Assembly (NCBI RefSeq): GCF_028372415.1
Contig: NC_092878.1
Span: forward strand, 30,424,903-30,488,902
Source of the DNA: Notamacropus eugenii
Lineage: Eukaryota; Chordata; Mammalia; Diprotodontia; Macropodidae
Direction of reading: 5' to 3'
Length of the DNA stretch: 64,000 nucleotides
Shown: piece by piece, positions 25,401 through 40,700 of the stretch
Layout of the letters: each line of letters opens with the position of its first letter
Position numbering within the stretch: the first letter of the stretch is position 1
Position numbers and translations under genes: made by a program
Notes under the pieces: model-generated
What the model saw: the letters and a program-made list of their open reading frames with translations, nothing else
What the model was told of the DNA's origin: nothing
The model's database searches: none

Positions 25401-28400
25401 GTCAGTATACAAGTCAACAATCACACAAGTCTTAGGAATTCTTCGCTATCCAAGGAATTGAATTCAATCCAATTAAAGCATTCACAAAGCTCCTATTATG
25501 TATAAGGCACTGTCCAAGGAGATAGGAACACACAGAAGAAAATTAAATTACCCCTACTGTTGAGTGGCTTATAGTCTACTTGGGAGATGGAATATTTACC
25601 TAAATAAGTAAAACTAAAGATAAATTAGAGCAGAAAGCACTAAAAACTGGGGAGATAAGCGAAGGCTTCCCTGAGGAAGTGGAACCCAAGTTAAGCCTTG
25701 AAGGAAGAAGACGAGGACTTTTGCAAAGCAGAGATGACAAAGGAATGCATTCCAGACATGGGGGGGGATGGCTCATGTGAGAAGAAAGAGGCTGGAGACG
25801 AAGCATTTGGGAACAGTTAGTTATCATAATGGTCAGAACACAGAGCTCATGAAAGGGAATAGTATGAAGTAACACTGGCAAAGTAGGTTCCCAGACTGTA
25901 GAAAGGCTTTTAAACTAGAAACAGTGCAGAGCTGTCTCCTTAATTAGGACCCAACTAACACATGGATTTGGAGGCAGCGTGGTACAGTGGATAAAGAGCC
26001 AACCTCAGAGTCAAGAAGACCTGGGTCCAAGTCCCTTTTGGGATAGATCTTGGTTGTATGACCCTGGGCAAATCACTCAACCTCCACATAAATTCTCTAA
26101 AACAAGGAGTTGCAGAGAAGGTACTGATATACACTGATAGAATGTTTTTCCTTGGGAATTCCCCATACCAATGAACACAGTGTCATTTCCTTCCTGTCCC
26201 CAACAGATGGATGTGAGATTCTGCCCCTCTAAACAGGCATATCAAGAAGAGAAATTTTAGTGGTGCTGTTAAGCCAGGAAGATTACAGTATATTTGATAT
26301 CTTTACTTGGTGGCAACACAAATGATAAAATTACAAGAAAACTTATGTCTATCTCTTTGTCCTACAGTATGGTATATCTCTACAATCATGTTTGTATTTA
26401 CAGAAGCAAATCCTGGAAGGAATTATTCCTTCAGATGACACCCAGCAATGGGCTGCTCATTTTGGGGAAGAGTATACAAGGTCATCCTAAGAATCCAGGG
26501 GTAGGTTTTTTTCCCCAAATCAATAGAGTTAGGGAAGGCAAAGGTCATTTCCTGTTAGTTACATTTTAACAATAAAGAAAAATAAATGAAACTATTACCT
26601 TTAGTTGGCCTAATAAATCTGACTCCTCCACCATAAGTTTCCATAGATGCTGAGGAAACAAGAACATCAGTGAAATCCCATTTTGAGAACACCATTACAA
26701 AGGAGGATTCTTTATTTAAAAAGCTGCTCTATATTCCACTGAATGACTCAGGAAAGAATACTACTCATATGATCATGACAATAAACTGTCTACAAAAAAC
26801 CCTTCTGAAAACCTGCTACTAGACCCTGTACAGACGGCAGCAGCAAGAAAGCTTAGCCCTTCGTCCTTTTGTTCTTTAGTGGAAAACCCAATCTGGTCCC
26901 AAGCACCCGTGGAGCAGAAATACACACACAAAGTGAAACAAAGATCTCATCTATGCCTTCAACTAAAGAAAACGATGTGACGCAAGATGCTGAGTGGATT
27001 GTGTCTCTGTCACCGTCAGGCAGCTAGCAAGTTATTCCATGTCCCATAAGAGACTGAGCTCAGTAAGAGGGAAGGACACTTACTATGGCAGCATTCCTAA
27101 AACCCAAAGACGGAGAAAGCGTCTGGCCTGAGGAATCATTTCTTCACCCTGGTCTCTAGTGCCAGCTAGAAGAAGCAGCTGCTGTGCTCCACTCTCTATC
27201 TTTCCAGGTCAATCCACCCCCTCAGAAAACATATGCTGGATCAGACACTTAAAAGGCAAACCTCAGCAACAGTGCTGCGTATCCGGTCCACCACCAGCTC
27301 AAAATCCACAAGGCTGAAAAGAGGCTGCTGCTTGAGGCGATGCAGCTCGGCAGCAAAGGTGTCTTCTTGATTCTTTAAAATAGATCCTGTGTATCATGGA
27401 CAGTAGGAGGAGAGACCCTCGGAGCTATGCTATCAAAAACGCTCTGATTCTTTCATTTGTTACTATAGACAATCTAACTAACCAGGGTCTAGTAAATACA
27501 GGGCAATAATTTTTGCTCTTAACCACTGGGTGCCACTTCCCTTGCTTTGAAGATTTCTGACAAGAAGCATCATGGTGCCCTCTTACAAGATTTATTTCAA
27601 AATATGATGTACTACACTGACCACTGCCTTGGCTCATGAGGCAATGGGCAATAAAAGCTGCTCTTGACCAGCTCTTGGGGATGAGATGTTAAGACAGGAC
27701 TTCCTACCTTTTCTGGTCAGATTCACATTCTGATTCTCAAACATCTGTACAGACTCTCCTACAAACAGGATTTTTTCAGCGACTCTCACTGGAATATAGG
27801 AAGGAAGTATTTCCACCCGAAGGGAAAACTGCTTCAGGGATGGGGCCAGCATGTTCTCTTCCTCAATCAGGCGCTGGGTGAGGAGATACAGAGTGACAAA
27901 GGAAACAAGAAAGTATGCAGTAACTCTATCTATCTCCATCCTTTATATTCCATAGTTAATATATTGGGCAATAGGGACTTTAAACCCAGGGATGTACAAC
28001 TCCCACCTGCCAGGCATGTACTGTGCTTGCAAGGAGGTAGTCTAGCCTGGTGGCTAGCAGGCAGGAGAGGCACAACACATGAACGTTCTAGTTCTAGCAT
28101 TGCCATTAACTAGTTACAGGACTCTAGCTAAATCATTCAACTGCTCTGAGCCTTAGTTCCTTCCTCTGTAAAATGAGTAGGTTGGACTAGACCTGTGAAG
28201 TCCTAAAAAAAAAATCCTATTATGCTCAGTTCCAAGAATTTATGATTCTTATGTAATACACTGGCATCTATATAGGTTTTTGTGAATCCTAATTAAGACC
28301 TTGAGCTGCATCAAAAAGCTGCCAGAGAGACACAACTTAAGGAGCTGTCCACTTCCTAAGTGTGGTATTAGTATGGTATGAAGAAGGCCTCACAACTGCC

Positions 28401-31400
28401 CAGCCTAATGGATTATCATAGACTCACGGGTCTGGAACTGGATCAAGTCCAATCTCATTTTAGAGACGAGGAAAATAGGCCCCAGGGAGGTTAAGTCTGG
28501 ACCTAGACAAACAAGCAAAGGAGGTGGGGGTTGTACTCTTCAGCGCTCTTTCCCATGCATCCTGCAAACCTCATTCAGACAAAGGCAAATATCAGGAGGG
28601 ACAGGCTGAAGGAAGTGGCTCAGATGGCACCGAGGTGGCAGGCTCAGTGCAAGCTCATGTGAGAGGGCGAAGGGGTCACTATCTGGTGGAATGTACTGCC
28701 TTTCCCTTCAAATCCTCACCAGGTCCTGAAGTTCTCGTAACTGCTTCCCTGTCAGGCCTCCAATGCCCAGGTCTTCCTCCTCCTCCTCCAGTTGAGTAGA
28801 GACAAGGCCAGAAGATGGGCCCTGTTTAATAAAGAACTCTTCGTGTTGGTCCAAGAGGAGGCCATGTAGCATCCAGGCAGAAAGCTGCTTGTACATGACC
28901 CCATGGCACACTGCCAAGATCCTGAGTGGAGAAAGGGAGAGAAAAACCAATGCCATAAAAGCCCTTGCTGGGCACAAACACCCAGGCCATTCTGGGACGT
29001 CACTAGAGGGTACTGGCCAAGATCTGAGTAAGAATTTGGTGAGTCAGAAGGGAAACTGTCCATTACACTAAAAATAATCATTCCATTTTTATTCCTATCT
29101 TTTTGGAATTAGTCATTAAATTTCTTATAATTAAAGTTCCCATATTAAGTTTAAAATGTCCTTCAGCTATTTTGACAGTTTCTTTTCCATATTGTTTATT
29201 CTCACCCTGCGTAAGAGTTTCAGAGCTGAAAATTCCTGCTAAAACACAATGAGATGAGCTCAGAGAAGTCTGTTTCTCTGCCAGCAAAAGCAGTTTGCTC
29301 CTTTTCTCTTGTTTCACCAAAAAGGAAGGGAATGGATGTGGTAAGGGAGGATGACTCAATTAGAAATGGAGCATTACAAAAATACATGAAAAGAGAAGAT
29401 CAAGCACCCTCTCCAGAACTAGCTCAAGTATTTCCAAGATGTTCTTGTGCAGTAACCAAATATTAGAATTAGAAGGAAACTTGGAGATCAGAGTCCAGTC
29501 TTTCCACCCAGGACAGAAGCTTAACTTCAAGTTTTAAAGAAGGTAAGATAAAATGGGCAATATGAGCTGGTTCCCTACCACCGCCAGCATCAAACAGAAA
29601 ATTCTCTGCTTAGCCCCCTTCTTACCTTTCCGGTCTTCTTATCCTCTACTTCTCTCCATATACTTTACGATCCAGCAGCTCCTGCCTTCTCCTAACTCCA
29701 TGCTTTGTTACAGGCTGTCCCACTGCCTGGGAGGTTTTTCCTTCTACTCTCCACATGTTGGCTCCCTTGGCTTACTTCAGGACTCAGCTCAAATCCCACC
29801 ATCTACTGGAGGCCTTTCCTGGTCCCTCCCCAATACCAGTGGCTGATCTGAAATTACTTTTCAACTACTCCATATAAACAATATCTTATATGTAAATAGT
29901 TTAAAAGTTGTTTCTCCCATTAGGAAAATAAGATACTTGAGAGGAGGGACAGTATTTTTACCTTTCTTTGTATTTTCAGGCTTAGCAAAGAGCCTGGCAA
30001 ATAGTAAACATTTAATAAAATGCCTGTTGACTTACTGACTGAAAATAGCAATTACTTTAAAAGATATACTCAAATATAGCCAAGCAAAACCCAGCATATA
30101 TAATGGTAACACCCTAAGGATGATGGGATCTGACAATCAGAGGGACCTTAAAGTCATCCACACTAATTCATTCTCTTTTATGTAGTACCATCCTGGATTC
30201 TTTATTGGCTGTCATCCTGGCCTCTCCTACTTTGATCATATAGACCTATCTGCTCAGTGTTAGCTTTTCAGTCCCATCTATTACTAACTATTTTGGAGAA
30301 GTTTTAGATCATATGCAAATAAAATGGTCTTGATGAACTGTGTCAATCTTATTTAAGTTTTTGTGACTTACTTTTCTAGCGCACTGCGTACAGGAGGCAG
30401 TCCCCCACAGCTGTATTTGTATACTGTTTCCAAGATCTGACACCCATGAATCTGTGGAAAAGATAAACTTCTAAAAATTATACAGTGCCTGCTGCACAGT
30501 TTAAATTGTACATTCAGTTGTGATTGGTCCAGGAGGGACCTACTGAATCAATTCCAGTGGCACTTCCATAACTTTGTCCTTTCCTACCTCTTACACATCA
30601 ACAGTGACTCCCTCATCTCACTCCCCCAATACACACACAAACACACACGCACACACTGATCCAGTGACAGTGGCCTCATTGCTGACATTCTGTCACTGGA
30701 CTTCAGGCATTTTCCCCAGCTATCACTCATGCCTGGAAATCTTTCCTCCTCACCTCTGCCTCCTAGTTTTCCTGGATCCTTCAAGTCTCAGCTACAGTCC
30801 CCCCTTCTGCAAGAAGCCTTCCTGGATCCCCATATTTGCAGGTGCTACTAGCTACATATTCCATTGGGTTTCCTAAAAGTGACTGAATGGGTCAGTCAAT
30901 CTACTCCTGAGCCAGATCTACTTGGGGATATGCCTATTAGCTTGTTCTGGAAGAAGAAAGTAGAACTTCTCCACAAAGATACTGCATAAGAATGTTTAAA
31001 TGTTTAGATTACAGGTTCTAGATTCATCAGCCAAGAATGAATATGTTAATTCAGAAGTAAAAACTACCGGCCCCCCCATCAGCTTCTTTAAGGAGAGAGT
31101 TTTTATCTTTGCTTCTGTAGTCAGAAAGGATAACATGGATGTAGCACATTTCCAATTGTGCAGAGTGAAGTCTAGTAAAATGTGCAAATCTTTTCTATTT
31201 CTGCTGAACTTCAGCCCACAGCATCCCTAGGCCCATCGTGGAAAAGAAGGTGAGTGAACCACCAGCTCTTCTTGGATTTTTCACTCTCCTTTCCCAATTG
31301 AAATGAGACAGAGAAGGCTAACATGGGAAAGGAGAGAAAATTTTCATCTGGCTCGTAACTCCATTCATGGTGGTACTTTTCTTCTCATTTTGGGGGGACA

Positions 31401-31705
31401 GGGGAGTGTAAAGAAGCTGCAGGGGTAGAGAGGTCCATGAAGAAGCCCACACAAGGCTTCCAGGAATGGAGGGGATGCACTTAAACAACTCACTGTGCAT
31501 ACAGCTGGGTATGTGTCTACACAACACAAAATGAAGTAGAGGGCTGGCAACTGTTTGGTCCAATTCATCAAAGAAAGAAGCCAAATTAGATACTTTTGCC
31601 TCTGTGCTATGGTTACCTCTATGTGGGACTGAGTCCTACCTTTCATTCAATTCTTTGGCCTAAATTATCTGGTTGGGCTTTTTAGCTGAAGAAGTGGCAC
31701 TTATT

Positions 31706-31756
<51 letters not shown>

Positions 31757-34700
31757 CATAAGTACAAGTGTGTATGTGTAAGAGAGGCAGACAGACAGAT
31801 CAGAGTTGGGGGGGAGAGAAAGAGAAGGGGGCAAGAGGGAGGGAGCCCATATACATTAGTATTGATATGTATTCTGCATCTGTGTGACATTTACAAAGGT
31901 CTCATTAAATATCTCTGGGGTTGGGAGTGCGTAGAAGGAGGGAAAGAGGACAGGAGTGTGTCACATGCAACCCAATTGTCTCACTGCAGATTTTTTTAAA
32001 ATGCTGTGGATGAATTTGTAAAAATTATACTACTTTCAAGGCTGCTTCCTGTGATTGTTCTTATAACAACTCAAGAGAAAAGGACTCAGGGAGCCAGAGG
32101 GTACTTTTCACAACCCAACTTGACTAGGTAATCTACTCAGCACTTGCTGATCTCAGAGTTACTAGCTCAGATCCCAAAAGCCAACAGTCTCCCAGAATAC
32201 TTGGAATCAATTTTTCCATGACAGTAATAATAGCAACAACCTAAGTAAAAAGTACATTTAACAAAGTTAGGTGAATGACTTAGGCATGGTGACCTCTTAA
32301 TACTGAAGCATGACCTTGAGGAAAAAGCTCCTTGCTCCCATCAATGATCAACATGTATGATGCCTTTCCTTCTCAGGTCTAATTTCATGGTTCCCCCAAA
32401 CACAACAGTTTGAAGAAATCTATGTGGTGCAAATCACTAAGCACACTGAATTACGTACATCATTAACCAGAATAAAAGAAGTGCTTACCTTCTGACTCTT
32501 AATCTGTTCAACAACAACCATCACTGAGGGAAAAAGAAGTTGGAACTACAAAGCAAAGCAAAAGTTAATTAATCTAATGTAATCTCTTACGTGTTCCAAA
32601 TGTAAGAGAGGGAGTATAAACATAAGCTCTGGAAATGATGGCGTTTCTGAATGAAGATAGAGAGATCAACTCCAGCCAGAAGAGGCAAAAAAAGGGCCTA
32701 CTCCTCTCAGCCTATCTTTAGCTAGAAACACCTATTTTGGAGGCTGGCAGGATAGTCAGTATAACATCAACATGGACAACTTTAGTACCAAATGTTAAGA
32801 GACGATTTATCTTCAGAATTCATGAAATAATGCTCATATAATAAAGCAGATTAAATGTACAAAATGTAAAATTTTAGATTCAAATTCCGAATCTGGAAGT
32901 AGGAGAGCTCTTCAAAATACTAGATTAGTCAAATATACCTAAAAGACTGAGAGAACAGACAAAAAGAACCCAAGATATTCCATTATCTACAAAGATACCT
33001 GGTCCAAGGAGTAATTGACATGTGATATGGAAAGGGGAGGGTCAGCAAGGAACTGCAATAAAAAACATAATTAGAAAAACACCATCTCAAAAAATTTCTA
33101 ACCTATGACCTAAGAACACTGGCTGGGGAGAGGGAGAGAACAGACCTTGTGGTAATGAGTGCTTTTAGGTTCCCACAGAAGATAGTGATACAGGGTCACT
33201 AAAGTGATACAGGTCACTAAAAACTGAAAGCAAAATGTTCACAGAATACCCTGGAACCTCTTACAGAGGCAAGAAGTTACTTTGATCATTAAATGAACAA
33301 TACGGAGAGCTTATAGTGGTATATGCTCATTAAAGGCATTTTCCCAATTCTGAAACCCTAATTAAAGGAAGACAAGCTATGGTGGGGAGGGAGGACCGCA
33401 TTTTCTTTCCAAGGATGTGGTCTAGTGAGGAAACTGGGGGACTCAGGGGCATTACTGCCTGCCTCTTTCTCCTCTTCTCTACCTCACCTCTTGCTCCAAG
33501 TCAAGCAGTGCTTGACGATATGGCTGCAGGATGGAGTCCAGACCTGTGCAGAAGGCCCGCAAATAAATTCCATGTAATCCACCCTGGCCTTGCTGGGACA
33601 GATGGTGATCCTGCGATTAAACAAAGGCTAATTAAATTAGCTCCAGGATTGGGACTTGCAGATCAAGTGCTGAACCTGGAGTCACAAAGACCTGAGTTCA
33701 AATGTGGCTTCAAAACACCTCCTAGCTGTGGAACCCTAGACATGTAAAACTTCCTCTGTCTGCCTCAGTTTCCTTTGTAAAATGAGGATACTAACAGCAC
33801 CTACCTCCCAGAGCTGCTGTGAGGACCAAATGGTACATCTGTCAAGTGCTTTACAAAATCCTTTAAGTATTATTTAAATACTATCCTTTTTGTTGTTATT
33901 ACGTCATTATTAGTTGTACTGCTGATGTTTGAATAGCTGTGTCAAATTAACCTCCGTAAGAAGAAACATACAACGGAGTGAGGGAAATAGTTTGCCCATT
34001 AACATTGTTGGACCACAGATTGACAACACCAAAGGTCCTTGGAGTTCATCCAGTCCAACTTTCTCACTTCAGAGATGAGGAAGAGGTTCAGAGAGGTTAA
34101 GTGATCTGTCCAAGGTCACAAGAGGTAGAACTGGGGACTGAGTCCAGATTTGGTGCAGTGTGGAGCACTGGTCCTAAGACAAAGGAAAACTGAACTCTAG
34201 TGCTGGTTCCAAGACCGATTAGGTGAACAGCCTGAAGCAAAGTCACCTCACTTCTCTGAGCCTGGGTTTACTTCTCTGTAAAATGGGAAAAACATATTTA
34301 TACTCCCTACCTAAAAGGATGTTGCGAGGAAAGCATTTTGTAAATATTTATATCAGTGTGAGTCATAATTCCTATTCCCACCTTCCAAAACTGATGTCAT
34401 GTTTATTTTAAGCCAGAACCTTCTTAACCCTTTGCCTTAAGGAAGAATAAAAACTTTGTGATGAAAAAAGAAAAAGGACAGAATTCCTCCTCTGTTGAAA
34501 AAAATCCATCTTCCTTGAGAACTATTGGATCTGCGGAACCCATATTTTTAACTCCAACTTGAGCAAAAGCCCAGCCAGAAGTCTAAATTTAAAACCAGCC
34601 TCCAACTCCCTTCTCTCTCTTTCTAATGTGTATAATGCCACTCATAGACAGATGTTCTTCTGAGACCAGAGAGGTTCTGTTACTTCCTCAAAGGTCACAT

Positions 34701-37700
34701 AGGAAGTATGTGACAGAACCAGATCCCCACCCAGCACTCTTCACATCGTACGCTGCTGACTCTTATGCTGTAGAACAAAAACTCCCAGAACTTACAGGAA
34801 AAACAATTCAAATAACGACACATTTGTAAATAACCTTAGGGGAATTCCATCTTCCACAGGACTCTCTCTTTCATTCATCACATGGATCTGTTATGCTTCT
34901 AGGAAGCTAGGAGTTGAAATCACAGAGAGGCAAATTTATACTCAATGTCAGGAAAAAACTTCCTAACATCTACCAGGGGTGGGGAACCCGTGTCCTCAAG
35001 GCCACATGTGGTCCTCTAGGTCCTCAAAAGTGGCCCTTTGACTGAACCTAAACTTCACAGAACATATCTCCTTTGTTCTGTAAAACTTGGACTCAATCAA
35101 CAGACTGTACCTGAGGACCTAGAAGGCCACATGTGGCCATGAGGCTGCAGGTTCTCCGCCCCTGACTTAGACCTATCCAAGCAGGGAATGGGTTACCTCA
35201 GGAAGTAATGAATTCTCTCCCTTTAGAAGTCTTCAAGGACTGCTTGTAGTAAGAGTTTGGGCTATTTAATTCTCAAATTCAGTGACTCTATAAATGTTCC
35301 TGTCATTAATATTATTCGTAACACTGTTACTAATGTTACTATTAATACTACCGATACTTGGCGCTCTTCTGAGCCCAAATGCAAGACGTATAAAAAACAT
35401 CACCACTGTCCTCAAGGGCCGACCACCCACCTGCTGCTGCACATGGCCTGTATATCGTTCAATGAACTCTGTAAAGGGAATATAGTCCGTGCCAAGGCGG
35501 CAGAGTCGATTCAGGACGCTGGTTTCACTCGGATGGAGAAACGGAAAGTCCTGTGACACCTACAAAAGTGGTAACAACATTAAGGACACAGATGCCTCTG
35601 ATTCATTTGACTCCCACCCTGAGGATACTCCAAATGCTTTACAATAATGACAGGATGTTTTTCTCCAAATGTTTTATGATGACATTTTTTTCTCCTCATT
35701 CTGCCTTTTGTGAGGTGTATTTATCAGAAGAGTTCTGTAAAATATAACTATTTGCACATTACTGGCATCTTTTTAAAGTGATTACAACAAATTCATCATA
35801 GACTATAAAAAACTGAGTTTTTTTTGTTCATGTAAATATCACTTAAAAAGAAAATGGTGTTTATTTTTTAAATGTAAAATTTCAATTAACAAGCATTTAT
35901 TTTCTTTCTCTCCTTCTCTCTCATTAAAAAGAAAAAAAGAAAAACAAAACCCCTGTAATAAATGTGTATAGTTGGGCCAAACAAATTCTTGTACTGTCTA
36001 GGTCTAAAAAATGTCTCATTCTACATTTTGAATCCATCACCTGAATGGACTTTCATAATCTGGAAGGAGGTCAAGGAAGCTATGTAATAAGCAATTACCT
36101 TTTCCTTCCTAATCCCTTCAGCCTTGCCATCTCTAACATTCCACCAATGAATAAACACTTACCAAGCACCTTCTGTGTGCCCAGGACTGTGCTAGTTGTA
36201 GGGGATATGAAGAGGCACACCAACATATGCATATGAAAACTTAAAAAAAAAAAAAACTACTCAAGAGACAATGCAAGGCAATTGTATGAAGAAATTAAAC
36301 AAAAAAAGTAAGAGAATTCTCCTCTTCTCAAACCCTATCACTTCACTAAATACCAAAGATGAGAAAGTCTATAAATAAGACAACTTTCTAAGTTGCTAAA
36401 TTTGGAAAGTTTAGGGAAAAAATCCACCCAAACCACAGGTTAAACACAAAAAAATTCAAAAAGAAGAGGAAGAACAGCGCCGACTCCTTCTCCTTGGCTG
36501 AGCTCTTCAATTTCACGACCACTTTCTGAGCACCTCTGGGACAGGCACGGTGAGCAACAGAGGAAAAATGCAGCTGCATCTGCTCTTAAGGAGTTTACAT
36601 CATACTGAGCAATACAGATAAGTAAATACAAAATGTATAAAAAGTCATGGGGGAAGGGTATCAACAAATGGGAAATGGGAAGAGGCATCTTATCCTCTGA
36701 GCTGAAGCTTGAAGAGAGCGGGGTCCCAAGAGGCAAAATGAAAAAGGAAAGCCTTTTAGGCATAGGGCACAGCATGGGTAAAGGCATAGAGAGAGGAGAT
36801 GGGGTGCTCTCTACTAAGAATAAATAGAACCCAGTACAGATGGAACATTTAGTATATAAAGGAAAGTAATATGTAACCCTAGTGTAAAAAAAAGCTGGAG
36901 CCAAACTGGGAAGGGCTTTAAGTGTCTCTGATCCCTTCCCCTCCTCCCCAAAAAAAGTCTGAATTTTTTTCCAGTGCCAAAAAATCACCATTGAAACTCC
37001 TTGAGCAGAGGAATGACAAGATCATACATATGCTTTAAGAACATTACTTTGGTAGCTCTGTGGAGGGTGGACTGAAGAAGAGGAGACCAGATGCAAGGAG
37101 AACAATTAGAAAGTTATTCCAATTTCAAGGCATACACTGGTGAATTTGCATTTGATTTTAGAGGCAACAGGGAGCCATTAAAGCTTCATGAGCAGAAGAG
37201 TAGCATGGTTAAACCTATTCTTTAAGGATATGACTTTGGCATAAAAAGAACAGACTGAAAAAAGGGAGGGAGTGCAAATCAGAGGTTACTACAATAGTCC
37301 AGGTGAAAGGTGATGAGGACCACAAGTAGGAAGGCTCCCATGAGAGGAGAGAAAAGAACGTAGGTGAGAATGTCATGGAGGCAGAAGAGGTATGACTTAC
37401 CAACAGATTGATCCCTGGGGGACGAAAAGGCTAAAGGAAGAATGAAGGATGACTCAGAGTTTCAGTTGTTTAACGGATAGTTGGAGACGTGGCACCAGAG
37501 CTCAGGACTGAGATGAGGGCTATCTGCCAAGAGATAATAGTTGGTCCCACGGGAACAAGAGGTGAACACCGTAAAAGAGTAGAGGTAAAGGAGAAGAGGG
37601 TCCAGGACCCAGCACTGTGGTGCTCCCACCCAGGGACAGTGCTTACGGGAGGATATGGATGAAGATCCTGCAAAGAGACTGAGAAGGATGGGTAGAGCAG

Positions 37701-40700
37701 AGAGGAAGAGAAGTATGAAAGAACAATGTCATACAAATCCAGAGATGGGAAAGTCAGAAAGAGGAGGCAGAGAAGTCAAGAATGATGAGGACTGAGAAAA
37801 GACCACTGGAATTAATAATACAGAGATCACTGGTAACCTTATACACAGTAACTTTAGCCAAGTGGTGAGGACAGAAGCAAGGATGCAGGAGGTTGAAAAA
37901 CATGTGGGAAATGAGAAAGTAGAAGCAATGAGTGCAGACAGCTTTTTCTAGAAGTTTAACAGAAAACAGCTGGCATGTTTATGGGGCATCATGGAAAGAG
38001 CCGGTGGACAGGGAGAGATTAGAAATTTGGGAGAGCAAAGAGATATCTGAAAGAGCAAGTTCCCAGAGGAGATAGGAGAGGAGGTGATCAAAGGTTTTAG
38101 TAGAATAGGGCTTCTTCATTTTTACTGTGTCATGGACTCCTTTGGCAGATCATGTCTGGTGAAGGCCAAAGACCCCTTTTTCAGAAAAGTTTGTAAATAT
38201 GCAAAAATAAAAAGCATGAGATTGCCAAAAGAACTAATTATATTGAAAATGTTATCAAACTGTTAAAAAAAAAAAACCAAGTTCAAGGAATCTCTGAAGT
38301 AGAGGATTTGGCATTAGTGAAGAGAAGGGCCATGTCTTCTTCCTTGACTAATGCAAAGGAGAGAATAACACCGAGATGATTTGAAGTACATAACAGAGTA
38401 TATTAGCAAGCACCCTAGCACACCCAGGATGGCCTGCTAGCACAGGTTCCTTGATCTGCTTTTAAAGGAAAGACTGCTCAAAAAGGGGTTAACAATCCTA
38501 CTTTAATTACATTCACTAGTTCAGGGGAAAAGTCAGCACCCTGAACTTGGAGAAAATGCAAGCAGAGAAATTAGCACAAAGACATACAGAACTCCAACAG
38601 TCTGGGTAAAGCAATATTGCTGTACACTTTATGTACATCACTGGATTGAGGGAGCACAGTCATCGGAGCAGTCGGGGTGTGGGGCGGAGATGTGTGGGCT
38701 CCGAACATATGGCTACTCAGAGTCTCCACCAGGAAATCAAAGAAATCCAAAGATCCTTCTTATGAGTGGACCCCCAAAGCAAATGCCTACTCCCAGAATA
38801 TATAACAAAGACTTGGCATCTGATTGGCTGAGTGCTCAGGAGCTTGAAGGTGCCCCAGCACTTAATTAGAAACTCCCTGTAGCCAGGGCTCTATGTGTCT
38901 ATTAATGGTCAAAGAAGATCTTCAAATTCCCTTAACATTCCACAGAGGAGAAGAGGAAGCTCATGATGAACAGTCCTGAACTGTGAGTGAAGTGTGAGTT
39001 GAGACCTGCTGTCTAGAGAGAGCAGGGAAGGGGTGGGAGACAAGTACAAGAGAAGGTCAATCAGGGAAGAGAACTGGCAAGCAGAAGTGAAGGCCAAGTC
39101 AAGATTAAGTAATATCCATTTGTGGAAGACCTAATTAGCAGTGCTGGGACTTCCTCTAGCAGCATTCATTAGCATGCAAGTAGGAGCAGATAATCAATCA
39201 GCAAGTATTTATTAAGTTCTCATTATAGGCTTGGCATTGTGCTAGGCAAAGAAAAATCGTCCTTTTCCTCAAGGATCTAAGTATTCCACTGCGGAGATAC
39301 GACATATTTGCAAGCAAGTCAATACAGAACGTACACAATACAATTTTTCAAGGGGAGAACTAGCAGCTGCGGGCGGGCGCCTCATGGAGGAGATGGCACC
39401 TAAGGGCCTCCAGGAAGAGGGGACAGCCTGTGACAGGCACAAGGAGGGGAAAGGGAATTGCATGGGCTCAGTTTGGCTGCAAGGGAGTGCGTCAAGGGTA
39501 CTCATGTCTAATCGATCACTCCGGAGTTAGACTGTGAGGGTATACTCCATGCCCGGTGGAGAAGTCTGAGCCTAGAGCCCAGCCAGAGCTAGGAATGCTC
39601 CTTGGGCAGGGGAGGGAAATGGTCAGGTCCATGTTTTAGAAGGGAACCCCGGGGAGGATGCATTCAGGAGGCGGCTTGGGTGTGAGAGGCAGAGGGAGAA
39701 GGACAGGGAAGGCTGGATCTGGGCTGGGGGAGACGGAGCTTTGGACAGGAACCGGGAAGTCAGCAGGAGGAAAAGGAGATTCAGGGATGGAGAGGAGGGC
39801 TTTTTGGACACGTGGAGTTTGAATTTCTTATAAAACACCTGGTTTAAAATACCTAACGGGCAGGGTGTGAGGTGTCTATGCAGGGAAAGAGACTAAGGCT
39901 GCATATCCAGGCAGGATGCCATCCGCGGGGGGAAGATAACGAGGTCCCTGAGAAAGGAGAGGGCACAGGCACACCTGCATCCGGGGAGCTGAGGAGTGGT
40001 CACATACGTAGGCAAAAGTCGGGTGGGGGGAAATTAAGTATTACAAACTGAGAGAGGAGTGTCCGGGAGCTGGGGGCTGGGGGGGGCGTAAAACGTCAAA
40101 TACTGAAGCGAGGACTTGCCAATAAAGAGACCATTAGTAACCTGAAGAGTCTAGTTTCGTTGAATGATGGGGTCAAGAGACGGACTGCAGAGGGTCAGGA
40201 ACGAAGAGGGCGCAGCGCGGGCAGCTTCTCCCAGCAGGGGGTCCAAGGGAGAAGAGGCTCGTAGGAGGGGCTGCACGGTCAGAGCCTCTGGAGGGGGGCT
40301 CGGGTCAAAGGGCAGCCTGAGCCTGGCAGGGGACCCCTGCTGTGAGGCGGCCAAGGCGGGGGCGGACCTCGGACCTCGGAGAAGTCTGACCCGCCTGCTT
40401 CATTTCTTAATTCTTACAGACCGGGCTGGTTACCGTAAAACACAGCGCAGGGTCCGCAATCACCTTGGACCGTCTTGGGGTTCCTAGGCAGACGCTGCAG
40501 CTGCTTGCCCTTTCCTTCTCTAGCTTATTTTACAGATGAGGAAACTGAGGCAGGCAGGGTGAAGTGACACAATTCTCCCTCGGCCATTCATTCTCTTCAG
40601 CCCTCTCGCGCAGACCCCGGTCGTGGCCCCGCCCCTCTACCCCAGCCCGCGCCAGAGCCCCGGGAGCCGACCCCCTCCCGCCCTTTTCCAGGCTCCGCCC

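Noticed and set aside
31711-31760. TG repeat as a regulatory element
   Set aside because: An ordinary intronic microsatellite with nothing to set it apart.
36440-36991. 183-codon open frame on the - strand
   Set aside because: Falls in antisense L2 and A/T-rich sequence. The composition looks like repeat shadow rather than a gene.
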